From Endozoicomonas euniceicola (GTDB lineage Bacteria > Pseudomonadota > Gammaproteobacteria > Pseudomonadales > Endozoicomonadaceae), in NCBI RefSeq assembly GCF_025562755.1, contig NZ_CP103300.1, forward strand, positions 2,739,001-2,803,000: 64,000 nucleotides of DNA. Reading direction: 5' to 3'. The translations under genes were made by a program, and so were the position numbers. Position 1 is the stretch's first letter, and every line of letters begins with the position of its first letter. A model generated the notes under the pieces. That model had not been told where the DNA came from, did not search any database, and saw only the letters and a program-made list of their open reading frames with translations. Of the stretch, positions 27,016-36,090 are shown piece by piece.

Positions 27016-27669
27016 ATGGACGTGCAGGCAATCAGTGATCTTATCAATCGTGCGAAAGAGCACGAAGCACAGAGCATGCATTTAAGCGCACTGGTGGAAA
27101 ATCAGCTCAACCACCAGCTACACCACACCATAGAACTACCAGAAGAGAACCCATGCGAAACTCTGCTGAAGTTCGCCGCTGAATATATAGACCATGTTCC
27201 CGACTTTTTGAGAGCGCTTGAAAAAGCCTCTGAAGAACTGGGTATCGAAAGCCTCATCTATCCGTTTCTGGATATCATCGATGAAAACTTTATGGCTCCT
27301 GTCCTTCAGTCACGATCAGACGTAGATATGTATGAGCTGCTGGAAAAATCCTACTTTGCCCACCGGCTGATTGAAGAAGTCAACGATACCTGGCTGGCAA
27401 AAACCGGCAGCACTCTGATCCCCATGAATATGACCTGGCCTAACCTGATCATTCACGCCATTCTGGGGGAAGAGTTTGGCAATGAGCTGGACTCAATAGT
27501 GGAGCAGACAGTACGGCATATGACGCGCTCCCAGGCTATTTTCAACCCGGATAAATTCCAGCTGTTTATCAGTCAGAGAGACCCGGATGAATGGGTTAAC
27601 GTCTGGTCGAAATGGAACTGTATGTCCCACCAAATGGGCATCGACCTGAAGTTTACTTCCGCAGCCTAG
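27016..27669 (+). CDS. hypothetical acidic cytoplasmic protein
   Basis: 217 residues from the ATG at 27016, which has an excellent ribosome site (TGGAGG, five bases before it); an earlier in-frame ATG at 26962 is less likely. Family not recognised. There is no signal peptide or membrane segment. The protein is acidic and helical with a His-rich early segment (NQLNHQLHHTIELPEE), a middle with LEKASEELGIESLIYPFLD and a tail with WVNVWSKWNCMSHQMG. It runs convergent to yheV with only 8 bp between, close to prlC. Confidence 0.75.
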   Translation: MDVQAISDLINRAKEHEAQSMHLSALVENQLNHQLHHTIELPEENPCETLLKFAAEYIDHVPDFLRALEKASEELGIESLIYPFLDIIDENFMAPVLQSRSDVDMYELLEKSYFAHRLIEEVNDTWLAKTGSTLIPMNMTWPNLIIHAILGEEFGNELDSIVEQTVRHMTRSQAIFNPDKFQLFISQRDPDEWVNVWSKWNCMSHQMGIDLKFTSAA

Positions 27670-27677
27670 TTGCCTAA

Positions 27678-27929
27678 TTAGCTGCCCAATATTCGAACCA
27701 CCTGGACATTCAGGTCTTCATCTACAGTGTTATGCCTGCCTTCGCCTTCGTGGGAGATTCTGGTTTCCGGAAGTTCTCCCACCAAAGCAGGCTTGTTTTG
27801 CACTTCATCAGAAAAACCGCAGTCAACACACTCCCTGATATCACAGTCTTCTTTCTGAAATACCCGCACAGAGTCCTGAATACCGCAGGCAGGGCAAACA
27901 GCTCCGGCTATAAACCGTTTTATTGTCAT
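27678..27929 (-). CDS. yheV: YheV-type zinc-ribbon protein
   Basis: 83 residues. It begins MTIKRFIAGAVCPACGIQD, the conserved YheV start, with a zinc ribbon of two Cys pairs (CPAC and CVDCGF). Proteins of this family are small, conserved in gammaproteobacteria and often found near prlC, as here, but their role is unknown. The C-terminal tail is Glu-rich and probably flexible. Confidence 0.85.
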   Translation of the reverse strand: MTIKRFIAGAVCPACGIQDSVRVFQKEDCDIRECVDCGFSDEVQNKPALVGELPETRISHEGEGRHNTVDEDLNVQVVRILGS

Positions 27930-28049
27930 AAGCGATGCTCCGCTAAACAGCTACGGTGCAGGCTATAGTATTTACCTTGGTAAGGCCAGAGGTTTGAGTG
28001 ATCATCTGCTATGCTCAAAGCCCGAACAATAAACAGAACGGTATGCAGT

Positions 28050-28580
28050 ATGAGCCTTGAAGCCAGAGTATCGTCGTTAGAAGACAAATTTGAAACGCTG
28101 GATGATGCAGTCCGCAAACTGATAAATATCACTGCCGAGACACAGCAGATAGTCTTGGAAAATCAGCGTGAGAATCGTGTCAGGTTTGATCAGCAAGACC
28201 GCAGAATAGACAGACTGGAGTCCTCTGTCGGCGCACTGGCGGAAGCAACCCTCGCCGGATTTAAACGGGTTGACGAACGCCTCGACCAGATCGACAAACG
28301 CCTCGACCAGCACGACAAACGTTTCGACCAGATTGAGAAACGCCTCGACCAGCACGACAAACGTTTCGACCAGATTGAAAAACGCCTCGACCAGCACGAC
28401 AAACGTTTCGACCAGATCGACAAACGTTTCGAGCAGATCGACAAACGTTTCGAGCAGATCGACAAACGTTTCGAGCAGATCGACAAACGTTTCGACCAGA
28501 TCGACAAACGTTTCGAGCAGCAGGACAAGCGCTTCGACCAGTTAGAGCTGCTCATTCGCCAATCCCAGTCCAGTCACTAG
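28050..28580 (+). CDS. heptad-repeat coiled-coil protein
   Basis: 176 residues from the ATG at 28050 (MSLEARVSSLEDKFETLDDA); an earlier ATG at 28011 is in frame. The whole protein should be a long coiled coil. From about residue 75 it becomes thirteen near-identical heptads of the type DKRFDQI, DKRLDQH and DKRFEQI, coded by an exact 21-bp tandem repeat, then ends LELLIRQSQSSH. There is no membrane or signal segment. Similar DUF-type coiled-coil proteins are common and of unknown role. The repeat number may vary between strains by slippage. It is convergent with prlC. Confidence 0.75.
   Translation: MSLEARVSSLEDKFETLDDAVRKLINITAETQQIVLENQRENRVRFDQQDRRIDRLESSVGALAEATLAGFKRVDERLDQIDKRLDQHDKRFDQIEKRLDQHDKRFDQIEKRLDQHDKRFDQIDKRFEQIDKRFEQIDKRFEQIDKRFDQIDKRFEQQDKRFDQLELLIRQSQSSH
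28274..28545 (+). repeat. 21-bp tandem minisatellite inside a coding region
   Basis: About thirteen units of the type GACAAACGTTTCGAGCAGATC and variants. Unit length equals one coiled-coil heptad, so gain or loss keeps both frame and heptad phase. All other frames through the repeat are also open, which produces spurious ORFs. Confidence 0.95.
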
Positions 28581-28590
28581 CGACTCACTC

Positions 28591-28617
28591 TACCCGACTG
28601 CCTTCAGGCAGCGGGTA
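28591..28617. terminator. hairpin between convergent genes
   Basis: TACCCG-a-CTGCC, loop TTCA, GGCAG-CGGGTA: an 11-bp stem with one bulge, between the coiled-coil gene and the end of prlC. No long T run, but it is well placed as a bidirectional terminator. Confidence 0.6.
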
Positions 28618-28645
28618 AGTTCTGGATTGTCTACGCCAGAAAAAG

Positions 28646-30682
28646 TCAGGCAATACCAGAGTGACGCAACAGAGCGTCAATCTCAGGCTCACGACCACGG
28701 AATTTTACAAACAGTTCCATAGGTTCAGCCGAGCCGCCTTTCTCCAGAATTTCATTCAGGAAAGACTCACCGGTGGCACGGTTAAAAATGCCTTCTTCCT
28801 CAAAGCGGGAAAACGCGTCGGCAGACAACACTTCAGCCCACTTATAGCTGTAGTAACCGGCCGCGTAACCACCCGCAAAAATATGGCTGAAGCTGTGCTG
28901 GAAGCGATTGAAAGCCGGTGGGATCACAACTGAAACCTGCTCTCGCACTTCACTCAATACTTCCTCAACTGCTTTGCCTTCTGCATAATTCTTGTGCAGT
29001 TTAAAGTCAAACAGGGAGAGCTCCAGCTGACGCACCATCATCATGGCAGACTGGAAATTTTTAGCGGCCAGCAGTTTATCCAGCATTTCACGGGGTAAAG
29101 GCTCACCGGTTTCGTGATGTCCGGAAATCAGTGCCAGACCTTCTTCTTCCCAGCACCAGTTTTCCATAAACTGGCTTGGCAATTCGACGGCATCCCATGC
29201 CACACCGTTGATGCCTGACACTGGAGAGTAATCCACTTTCGTCAGCATGTGATGCAGGCCATGACCAAATTCATGGAACAGGGTAACCACTTCGTCGTGG
29301 GTCAACAGTGCAGGCTTATCGCCAACAGGCGGCGTAAAGTTACAGGTCAGGTAAGCGACGGGCAGCTGCACGTTTTCCTGACCGGGCGCTCTGCGACGTA
29401 CACGACACTCATCCATCCAGGCGCCGGCACGTTTGTGTTCACGGGCATAGAGGTCAAGATAGAAACGACCAATCACCACGCCATCGCGTTTAATATTGTA
29501 GAAGCGCACATCTTTGTGCCAGACATCCACATCGGTCACCGTTTCAAAGGTGATGCCAAATAGCTTCCCGACTACGGCAAACATGCCATCAATGCTTTTT
29601 TCTGCCGGGAACCACGGGCGCAACTCTTCCTGAGATATGGCATAACGGTTCTGCCGCAGTTTTTCGCCGTAGTAACCAATGTCCCACGCCTGAAGGTCAT
29701 CGGCACCAAATTCCTCTTTGGCAAAAGCTTTCAGTTCTGCCAGCTCTTTTTCCGCCTGAGGTTTGCTGCGTACTGCCAGGTCTTCCAGAAACGCCACCAC
29801 CTGGTCCGGCGTTTCAGCCATTTTGGTGGCCAGGGAGTATTCAGCATAATTATCAAAGTCCAGCAGTTGCGCCAGCTCATGACGCAGCTTCAGGATATTG
29901 TTAATGTTTTCGCCGTTATCAAACTCACCTGCATTGGGTCCCTGATCAGAAGCCCTGGTAAAGAAAGCAGTGTAAACTTCTTCACGCAGTTCCCGGTTAT
30001 CGCAGTAGGTCATGACGGGGAAGAAGCTTGGAAAGTCGAGGTTCAACATCCAGCCCTGATCGTGGCCTTTGGCCTCAGCCAACTGACGTGCACCCGCCAG
30101 TGCCGACTCCGGCAACCCTTTTAATTCGTCTTCACCGGTAATCAGCTTTGACCACGCCATGGTGGCGTCCAGCACATTGTCGGAGAATTTGCTGGTCAGC
30201 TCAGACAGCGCTTTCTGGATGTCGCCGTAACGGGCTTTTTTGTCTTCAGGCAGGGCGACACCGGCCAGTTTGAAATCTCTCAGATAGTCATTGATCACTT
30301 TCTGCTGAGCTTTGTCGAGCTGCTCAAAATCATCCGATTCCGCAATGTTGCGATAGCCTTCATACAGAGCCTGATTCTGCCCAATGCGTGTAGAATACTC
30401 GGACAGAATGGGCAGGCAGGCGTTGTAGGCATCACGCAACTCATCGCTGTTCACCACTGCATTCATGTGTCCTACCGGAGACCATGCCTGGTTAAGGCGG
30501 TCACCCAAATCATCCATTGGTTCCTGCAAAGACTGCCAGCTGAAACGGATTGTCTTTGCCAGTAACGATTCTATTGCCTGCTCATTTTCTTTAACGATGG
30601 TTTCAACCGCTGGCTGCACATGCTCAGGATTGATCTTTGAAAAAGGAGGCAGTTCGGAAGGCTGAAGCAGCGGGTTGCTCAT
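28646..30682 (-). CDS. prlC: oligopeptidase A
   Basis: 678 residues, the usual size for this M3-family zinc metallopeptidase, which degrades cytoplasmic oligopeptides such as cleaved signal peptides. The zinc motif HEFGH is in VVTLFHEFGHGLHHMLTK, with the downstream Glu in WDAVELPSQFMENW. The N-terminal MSNPLLQPSELPPFSKINPE is typical. The gene order with a divergent gamma-carbonic anhydrase is the same as in Pseudomonas. Confidence 0.96.
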   Translation of the reverse strand: MSNPLLQPSELPPFSKINPEHVQPAVETIVKENEQAIESLLAKTIRFSWQSLQEPMDDLGDRLNQAWSPVGHMNAVVNSDELRDAYNACLPILSEYSTRIGQNQALYEGYRNIAESDDFEQLDKAQQKVINDYLRDFKLAGVALPEDKKARYGDIQKALSELTSKFSDNVLDATMAWSKLITGEDELKGLPESALAGARQLAEAKGHDQGWMLNLDFPSFFPVMTYCDNRELREEVYTAFFTRASDQGPNAGEFDNGENINNILKLRHELAQLLDFDNYAEYSLATKMAETPDQVVAFLEDLAVRSKPQAEKELAELKAFAKEEFGADDLQAWDIGYYGEKLRQNRYAISQEELRPWFPAEKSIDGMFAVVGKLFGITFETVTDVDVWHKDVRFYNIKRDGVVIGRFYLDLYAREHKRAGAWMDECRVRRRAPGQENVQLPVAYLTCNFTPPVGDKPALLTHDEVVTLFHEFGHGLHHMLTKVDYSPVSGINGVAWDAVELPSQFMENWCWEEEGLALISGHHETGEPLPREMLDKLLAAKNFQSAMMMVRQLELSLFDFKLHKNYAEGKAVEEVLSEVREQVSVVIPPAFNRFQHSFSHIFAGGYAAGYYSYKWAEVLSADAFSRFEEEGIFNRATGESFLNEILEKGGSAEPMELFVKFRGREPEIDALLRHSGIA

Positions 30683-30879
30683 GTGTAATACTCTCTGGTC
30701 TGTTCTTATTCATCACAATGGGTACAGCGGAACGCTATTTCAAGCATCCGGAGTACCGACCGTTTAAACTTTCCCTCACTCCTGACTGTTTATACGTCTT
30801 TGGGCCAATAAAAGACAGAGAGCCTGATAGAATAGTTAAAAACCGAATTCTAATCCTCAGTACCAGAGCGAGATGCACC

Positions 30880-31431
30880 ATGAACCCTGCCATAAGAACC
30901 TTCAGAGGGAAAACACCGGTTACCGGAAAAGCAGTATTTATCGACCCTACCGCAGTGGTAACTGGCGATGTGGTGATTGGCAAAGACAGCTCTATATGGC
31001 CTATGGCTGTCGTGCGGGGCGATATGAACAGCATTCGGATTGGTGAACGTACCAGTATTCAGGACGGTTCCGTTCTGCACATTACTCACGCCAGCCATTA
31101 CAACCCTAAAGGCCATGCCCTGAGCATTGGCAGCGATGTTACCGTTGGCCACAGCGTTACCCTGCACGGATGCACAATTCATGACCGTTGCCTGATTGGC
31201 CTGGGCGCTATCGTGATGGACGGTGCCGTGGTTGAAGAGGAGGTTGTAGTGGCAGCAGGCTGCCTGGTGCCTCCGGGCAAGCGTTTGCAGAGCGGCTTTC
31301 TCTATAAAGGCAACCCGGCCAAAATGGTTCGTCCACTGACCGGACAGGAAATCAGTTTTTTTACCTACAGTGCGGGTAATTATGTCAAATTGAAGGATGA
31401 ATACATTATTACTGAAAAGAATAAAAAATAA
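30880..31431 (+). CDS. gamma-carbonic anhydrase family protein
   Basis: 183 residues from the ATG at 30880 (MNPAIRTFRGKTPVTGKAVF); the frame is open further upstream to 30637, but that part overlaps prlC and lacks family similarity. The body is a left-handed beta helix of hexapeptide repeats (IDPTAVVTGDVVIGKDSSIW, DVTVGHSVTLHGCTIHDRCL). The zinc His residues are in ITHASH and VGHSVTLHG. Relatives (YrdA/PaaY/CaiE group) bind zinc; carbonic anhydrase activity is not certain for this subgroup. Divergent from prlC. Confidence 0.9.
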   Translation: MNPAIRTFRGKTPVTGKAVFIDPTAVVTGDVVIGKDSSIWPMAVVRGDMNSIRIGERTSIQDGSVLHITHASHYNPKGHALSIGSDVTVGHSVTLHGCTIHDRCLIGLGAIVMDGAVVEEEVVVAAGCLVPPGKRLQSGFLYKGNPAKMVRPLTGQEISFFTYSAGNYVKLKDEYIITEKNKK

Positions 31432-31532
31432 TTTTATATTCATTTGATCAAAACTAAGCCCATAGTCTTACAGACGTCCTCTCAATGGCTCCCTATGCTT
31501 TTGAAACCAAGGATGATTTTGGAGATGTAATC

Positions 31533-31769
31533 ATGAGTCAACCCATCACTTCCAGCCCGGCTCCAGGTAGCGAGATAAGCCAGACTGCCCTTATGGTGTC
31601 TGACCAGCCAACAGGGACGCAGGACATCAGCAAAAGTAAAAGTGGCCTGAACACCGAAAAACCTACTGAAAGTCAGGCTGAAACCAGTTCCGAAATCAGT
31701 CGTGGTTCCATGAAAGATAAAAAGGCGAGACTGGCTTTATTGATACACCAGCAAAATCTGGCTATCTAA
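31533..31769 (+). CDS. small Ser/Thr-rich hypothetical protein
   Basis: 78 residues from the ATG at 31533, which follows GGAG at eight bases; an in-frame codon at 31485 is an alternative start. The composition is low-complexity, rich in Ser, Thr, Gln and Glu (MSQPITSSPAPGSEISQTAL), with a short basic tail (MKDKKARLALLIHQQ). No family recognised and no signal peptide. It could be a small intrinsically disordered protein or a chance frame. Confidence 0.4.
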   Translation: MSQPITSSPAPGSEISQTALMVSDQPTGTQDISKSKSGLNTEKPTESQAETSSEISRGSMKDKKARLALLIHQQNLAI

Positions 31770-31945
31770 TTCTTGTTATCGGTCTTACTGAATGGCACCG
31801 GTATGCCGAACATTCGGGCCTCCGTACTGGCTAAAAAGAAAAAAGAGTATGTAGAAGCAGTATCGGTTATCGGCCCGGGAGCGCAAAGCAGTGCCATTTG
31901 TCTATAATTGCCTTTCCTATTCACTGCATATTGTAAACAGGCGTT

Positions 31946-33328
31946 ATGAATAGCAGGATTCTGTTGTTTATTATTAGCATGCAATCGCTGAGTGTACTGG
32001 CTGGAAATTCAGCTCATTATCCATACGCTCCATTTGCCATTACGACTGCTTATTTACTATTAAAAAATACGCCTCAATTTCAAATAAAAACCAACGCCAT
32101 AACGGACCGTCTTCATAAAAAATCCAGCTATGTCGTAACGCCCGACAGAAAAAAGAATTCACGTCTATCACATCCTGCAAACTGCCCTAATGGTAATGAA
32201 TCTGCTTCAGGGAAGAGCAAAGGTCAGACTAATTCACAATCCTGTAACCCCAAAAAACAACAGCAAACCGGAGCGGTGACTCAAACTGGTATAAATTTCG
32301 GTGCGTCCTCATCCTGTGGTGTCGGCGGTGATGATCCAGATCCACCGAAGAGAAATCAGGAAACCAGAAAAAGAGAGTGCGGTGTCGGAAGCTTACCCTT
32401 GCCAGTGTGGCAATCTGAAGAAGATGAAAATACAATTGTTTTTGCCGTTAAAACAAAAAAACTTCTCCTGTCGGGCAGCTCTCAAGAGTCAGACCGGACA
32501 ACACCTGCCGCTCAGATTTACATAGATGGCCAGCCGGTCATCTTTTACATCAGATGGGGTGAGGCAACAGGAGCCATAGTAGGAGCCAAACCCTTTTTAG
32601 TCGCCAGAAAACCAGAAGAAGATAGTCCGGATTCAACGCCAAAAACTACGATTAATACACTGTCCGGACTGCTTTATAATACGAACTCTCTTAATAGCAT
32701 GCTGTCTCGAGTGTTCACAGATACACACTTAAACACAACGCTTGATGATGCGCAGAGGATCAGGGCTCTGTTACCCCGGAACGTATGGGAAGGCGAAATT
32801 AATTACCTGAATCCTGTCCCCACTCGCTTTACACTTGCAATTCATCCTACGGTCTATCTGAATAATTTAACTATAGAGTCTGATTCTCTGGTTACTGAAG
32901 CTGAAGCTTCAGATCCTGAACACTGGGCTCATGTCAGCAACTGGACTCTGACTGTGACAGGAGCAAATGGCGCAGATTTATTGTCGCTGCAAGAAATAAC
33001 ATTTCAAGACCAGGCTAATAACTTTCTCTGGGATGGGTATGGAATGGATGGATTGAGATCTGGTGAGCTAATAGATCACTTACGATTAAACCATGGACTT
33101 GAGGTAGATATTCGAACGACTGAAATGGAACATTTGCCTTTTCCCCCAGGTTGTGATTACTGCGAAAGGGCAAGAGAAAAAAATAGGCAGATAGAAGATT
33201 TCTGGAATTCACTTCAGGTCTTGCTTAATAGTGAAGATTGCCCTGATGAGCTGTATTTTAAAGTCGTTATAACCCCCCGTCCCCTGAATGCTGAAGCCTT
33301 CAATAGCCAGAAGCCCCCCACAAAATAG
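31946..33328 (+). CDS. secreted hypothetical protein
   Basis: 460 residues; family not recognised. A signal peptide is visible (MNSRILLFIISMQSLSVLAG). Residues 50-135 are low-complexity and polar (KKQQQTGAVTQ). The remainder looks globular, with Trp-rich segments (VFYIRWGEATGAIVGAKP in similar form, FLWDGYGMDGLRSGELIDHL) and a CDYCERA Cys pair near the C-terminus. It lies alone between the carbonic anhydrase region and marC. An inverted repeat (AGTACGTATAC / GTGTATACTACT) starts at its stop codon. Confidence 0.7.
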   Translation: MNSRILLFIISMQSLSVLAGNSAHYPYAPFAITTAYLLLKNTPQFQIKTNAITDRLHKKSSYVVTPDRKKNSRLSHPANCPNGNESASGKSKGQTNSQSCNPKKQQQTGAVTQTGINFGASSSCGVGGDDPDPPKRNQETRKRECGVGSLPLPVWQSEEDENTIVFAVKTKKLLLSGSSQESDRTTPAAQIYIDGQPVIFYIRWGEATGAIVGAKPFLVARKPEEDSPDSTPKTTINTLSGLLYNTNSLNSMLSRVFTDTHLNTTLDDAQRIRALLPRNVWEGEINYLNPVPTRFTLAIHPTVYLNNLTIESDSLVTEAEASDPEHWAHVSNWTLTVTGANGADLLSLQEITFQDQANNFLWDGYGMDGLRSGELIDHLRLNHGLEVDIRTTEMEHLPFPPGCDYCERAREKNRQIEDFWNSLQVLLNSEDCPDELYFKVVITPRPLNAEAFNSQKPPTK

Positions 33329-33471
33329 TACGTATACTATGCGTGTATACTACTTCTCCAAACCAACCTGAGAACCCTACCTGCTAACCACCCTGCCAAC
33401 AGACTGAGAAACTGCTAAAAACACTGCTACTATAGTCCGCTATTCTTTATTTTTATTGCGGCTTTAACCTG

Positions 33472-34074
33472 ATGGATATATTTTCTACAGCGGTACTTTT
33501 ATTCCTGATAATGGATCCCCTCGGCAACATGCCAATCTTCATATCAGCCCTTAAGCATGTCCCTGAAGAACGGAGAACCAAGGTTTTGGTTCGAGAGCTA
33601 CTGATCGCTTTGTTGATACTCGTTGTCTTCCTTTTCATAGGCGATAACATGCTGGCACTACTCAGCCTTGATCAGGAAGCAGTGAGCATTGCAGGTGGCG
33701 TTATACTTTTTCTAATAGCGCTAAAAATGGTATTCCCTCCAGCCCGTGGTGGCGGCATTATGGGAGATACACCAGATGGCGAGCCTTTCATTGTGCCAAT
33801 GGCAACACCCCTGATTGCCGGACCTTCCATTCTGGCCACGTTGATTTTGATGGGAAACCAGAACCCCGGACAGGAAATTGCCCTGCTTGGCGCATTGCTC
33901 ATTGCCTGGTTTACCAGTTCTGCAATTCTTATCTTCTCTAATCGCATTATGAAGTTACTGGGCAATCGCGGTGTTTTTGCCATTGAGCGCCTGATGGGTA
34001 TGATTCTGATCATGCTGTCGGTTCAGATGCTGATCAACGGTATTACAAGCTACCTTGCCCATTATCACTCCTGA
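33472..34074 (+). CDS. MarC/UPF0056 family membrane protein
   Basis: 200 residues with six hydrophobic segments, the standard MarC-family size and layout. Characteristic segments: FLIMDPLGNMPIFISAL near the N-terminus, VAGGVILFLIALKMV-type helix 3, and VPMATPLIAGPSILATLILM in the middle. These inner-membrane proteins have no agreed function, and the old link to multiple antibiotic resistance was not confirmed. The E. coli relative is YhgN. Monocistronic. Confidence 0.92.
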   Translation: MDIFSTAVLLFLIMDPLGNMPIFISALKHVPEERRTKVLVRELLIALLILVVFLFIGDNMLALLSLDQEAVSIAGGVILFLIALKMVFPPARGGGIMGDTPDGEPFIVPMATPLIAGPSILATLILMGNQNPGQEIALLGALLIAWFTSSAILIFSNRIMKLLGNRGVFAIERLMGMILIMLSVQMLINGITSYLAHYHS

Positions 34075-34156
34075 ATAAATGACTGTTATTGTTTCAGCAT
34101 GCTGAGCAGTGTGAACAAAGTGATCTTTCTCAAACAGGTATATGGTTAAAATAGAA

Positions 34157-34174
34157 TGACGCCGAGGGGCGTCA
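34157..34174. terminator. hairpin between marC and a convergent gene
   Basis: TGACGCC-GAGG-GGCGTCA: a perfect 7-bp stem with a 4-base loop. On the minus strand it is followed by TTCTATTTT, which would suit termination of the gene ending at 34190. Confidence 0.6.
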
Positions 34175-34189
34175 CTGACCAGATACCTG

Positions 34190-35758
34190 CTACTGAAGGC
34201 AGGGGAGTTCGGATGGATTCAGGAAGGGTTGCTCTAGCTGAAGAGATTGAAATTCAGACAATTTCTCCAGCTGAGAAGAATAAAATTCAGGCAATTTCTG
34301 CAGCAGTGTCGGATCAATGGTAAATGTCGTATAAGAGGGGAACATTGGTGCATAGTCAGATACTACCCCGCCATAAAAACGGCTTAATAGGTAATACAGA
34401 TAGTCAAGATATGATGTGATAGAGGGCGAGTCTTTACGGAAAGCGTAAAATCTTTGAGGGCTTCGCATGAATCTTCCCTTTTTATTATCTGGAGCCCCCC
34501 TGGACATAACACGACTTATTCTTGGAGCTTTACTCAGAACATTATCAAGCTCAGCATAGTACTGGGCCTGAGAGTTGACTAATGTTTCTAACTCCTTCTC
34601 TCCACTCCAATTAGCTGACGAGCCTCTGATAAGTCGAGTCATCATTTTAGGGTTAAAAGAAGTGCTGCTAATATGAGAAACGGCAATCATTGGTTCCATA
34701 TCTGATATATAATTTTCCAGTAAAGGCTTTAATACATTGTTCATACAATATCTCCAACTATTGCGCCCAACCATCGACTTAAGATGATTAACCCCAATAT
34801 CCTCGCTGGAAGTAATCATCATTTTCAAACCGACATCATTAAAATGTACAGCTAAAAACAGTGTGTAGGAAAACTGTACCAATTGGCCGTTCCGAGAGTA
34901 CACACCACAGCCCATACCAGATTCACCTTTGTCGGAATGCAGAAGCTGGATAGGTAACAGGCTGATAATGACGATTTCATTTATGCGGATAAAGTGAGTG
35001 GATGTGTATGAAACTGAAGTATTCATATTTTCTTTAGTTATAGGATTTTGACATCTTTTATCGAGTGGAAGGAGTTGCTCAGGGTCTCCTAGTTCAGTGG
35101 TAATAGCTTCACAGAGAGATTTCCATTGTTCTTCATTTTTATTTCCATAAACAGAATTCATCGCACCTGTGAAAACCAGTATGTCAGGCTTTAATTTATT
35201 GCTACGCAGGTGGCCTGTCAGGTCTGACTGAATATGTTCCAGCTGGGTGCTTGAACTTGTATATGAGCTGTCAGAGGAAAGATGCCAATGAAAAAGCCGA
35301 ACCTTGATCTTATCATTATGCTGGCTAAGGGAGCTGTTATCAGTGAAGCTACTCGCTGACTTGCAGGTCCGATGACAAGCAATTGTGTTTAACAGTGTCG
35401 ATAGCATCGGGTTAGCTGAATTACGGGTGGGATAGCAATGATGGGTATTAGCGCGATCAAGAGGGACTATCTTATCTTGCACCATCACCCAGCCCTGACC
35501 AGGCTTAACACAAGGGCTCTCATCAAAAGCCCCCCAAAAAGCGTTGTTTGCACCTTCCTGACCTGTTGCTGCTGAGATACCAGCGTAGCCCTTTGAGCAT
35601 AAGCAAACTATTAATAGAAACACCGGTAGCAAGGCAATTGAAGCATTACCGGACACTCTTACTATGAAGGAGGCACAGCACCTGACTCTATATCCGTTTT
35701 TATATTTATACCTGGAGCCGGGAGTCATTGTTAGTTTATGATTATTCAGATCAGGCAC
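34190..35758 (-). CDS. exported hypothetical protein
   Basis: 522 residues from the first ATG; an in-frame ATG at 35728 is also possible. A hydrophobic stretch about 40 residues in (IALLPVFLLIVCLCSKGYAG) looks like a late signal peptide, so the protein is probably exported. Family not recognised. The middle has the strand-like segments KPDILVFTGAMNSVYG, IVIISLLPIQLLHS and LFLAVHFNDVGLKMMITSS, loosely reminiscent of phosphatase or nuclease folds, but no catalytic set could be assigned. The C-terminus is a short repeat-like run (LPEFYSSQLEKLSEFQSLQL). It belongs to the accessory genes between marC and speE. Confidence 0.65.
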   Translation of the reverse strand: MPDLNNHKLTMTPGSRYKYKNGYRVRCCASFIVRVSGNASIALLPVFLLIVCLCSKGYAGISAATGQEGANNAFWGAFDESPCVKPGQGWVMVQDKIVPLDRANTHHCYPTRNSANPMLSTLLNTIACHRTCKSASSFTDNSSLSQHNDKIKVRLFHWHLSSDSSYTSSSTQLEHIQSDLTGHLRSNKLKPDILVFTGAMNSVYGNKNEEQWKSLCEAITTELGDPEQLLPLDKRCQNPITKENMNTSVSYTSTHFIRINEIVIISLLPIQLLHSDKGESGMGCGVYSRNGQLVQFSYTLFLAVHFNDVGLKMMITSSEDIGVNHLKSMVGRNSWRYCMNNVLKPLLENYISDMEPMIAVSHISSTSFNPKMMTRLIRGSSANWSGEKELETLVNSQAQYYAELDNVLSKAPRISRVMSRGAPDNKKGRFMRSPQRFYAFRKDSPSITSYLDYLYYLLSRFYGGVVSDYAPMFPSYTTFTIDPTLLQKLPEFYSSQLEKLSEFQSLQLEQPFLNPSELPCLQ

Positions 35759-35858
35759 AGGGAGAAAACTCTAGGTTATAAAGGATGTAGCAGTTTAGCC
35801 CCTTAACCCGATAAGCACAGAGTCTCCTGCCTAAATATCAGGATTACCCAGTCAACGA

Positions 35859-35905
35859 GCTGGTTGCCCAAACACCTCAATTGCGGCAATCTGCATGGGA
35901 TTCAC
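35859..35905 (+). repeat. 47-bp direct repeat, copy 1
   Basis: Begins GCTGGTTGCCCAAACACC and ends GCATGGGATTCAC. It recurs at 37380-37426 with a single base difference and the same orientation. The two copies flank the gene at 36091-37092. In one frame it reads LVAQTPQLRQSAWDS. Confidence 0.95.
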
Positions 35906-35908
35906 TCA

Positions 35909-36047
35909 TTGGCAAGGGATTTTGTCGCTCATTACGAGAACCGCATTGATGAAGGTTCTACAGTGAACGGCAAGGCTATGTTTGTGTCCAGCGAACGAAG
36001 GTGACCCGGGGTTTTATGAGGAACTTCGCACGCTGCGACCCTCCTGA
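35909..36047 (+). pseudogene. relic of a type I restriction enzyme R subunit (HsdR)
   Basis: One frame reads LARDFVAHYENRIDEGSTVN then GKAMFVSSERR and stops at 36002; a second frame continues FYEELRTLRPS to 36047. Both match, from memory, consecutive parts of the HsdR helicase region (DFVEHF..., GKAMFVSSSR, FY..L..LRP), so this is a frameshifted fragment of about 45 codons. Nothing of hsdM or hsdS is visible nearby. Confidence 0.6.
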
Positions 36048-36090
36048 TTTTTGATATCCTTCCCGTCATCCAGAGAGTGTCAATTTCTCT

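Noticed and set aside
28274..28545. CRISPR array reading of the 21-bp tandem repeat
   Set aside because: The units are contiguous with no spacers and code a regular heptad coil.
28190..28555. Long minus-strand and alternate plus-strand frames across the heptad repeat
   Set aside because: The 21-bp repeat has no stop codons in any frame, so open frames are automatic; only the heptad frame has a sensible start and protein pattern.
30637..30879. Upstream extension of the gamma-carbonic anhydrase frame
   Set aside because: It overlaps the prlC start and has no family similarity; the ATG at 30880 begins exactly where the beta-helix family starts.
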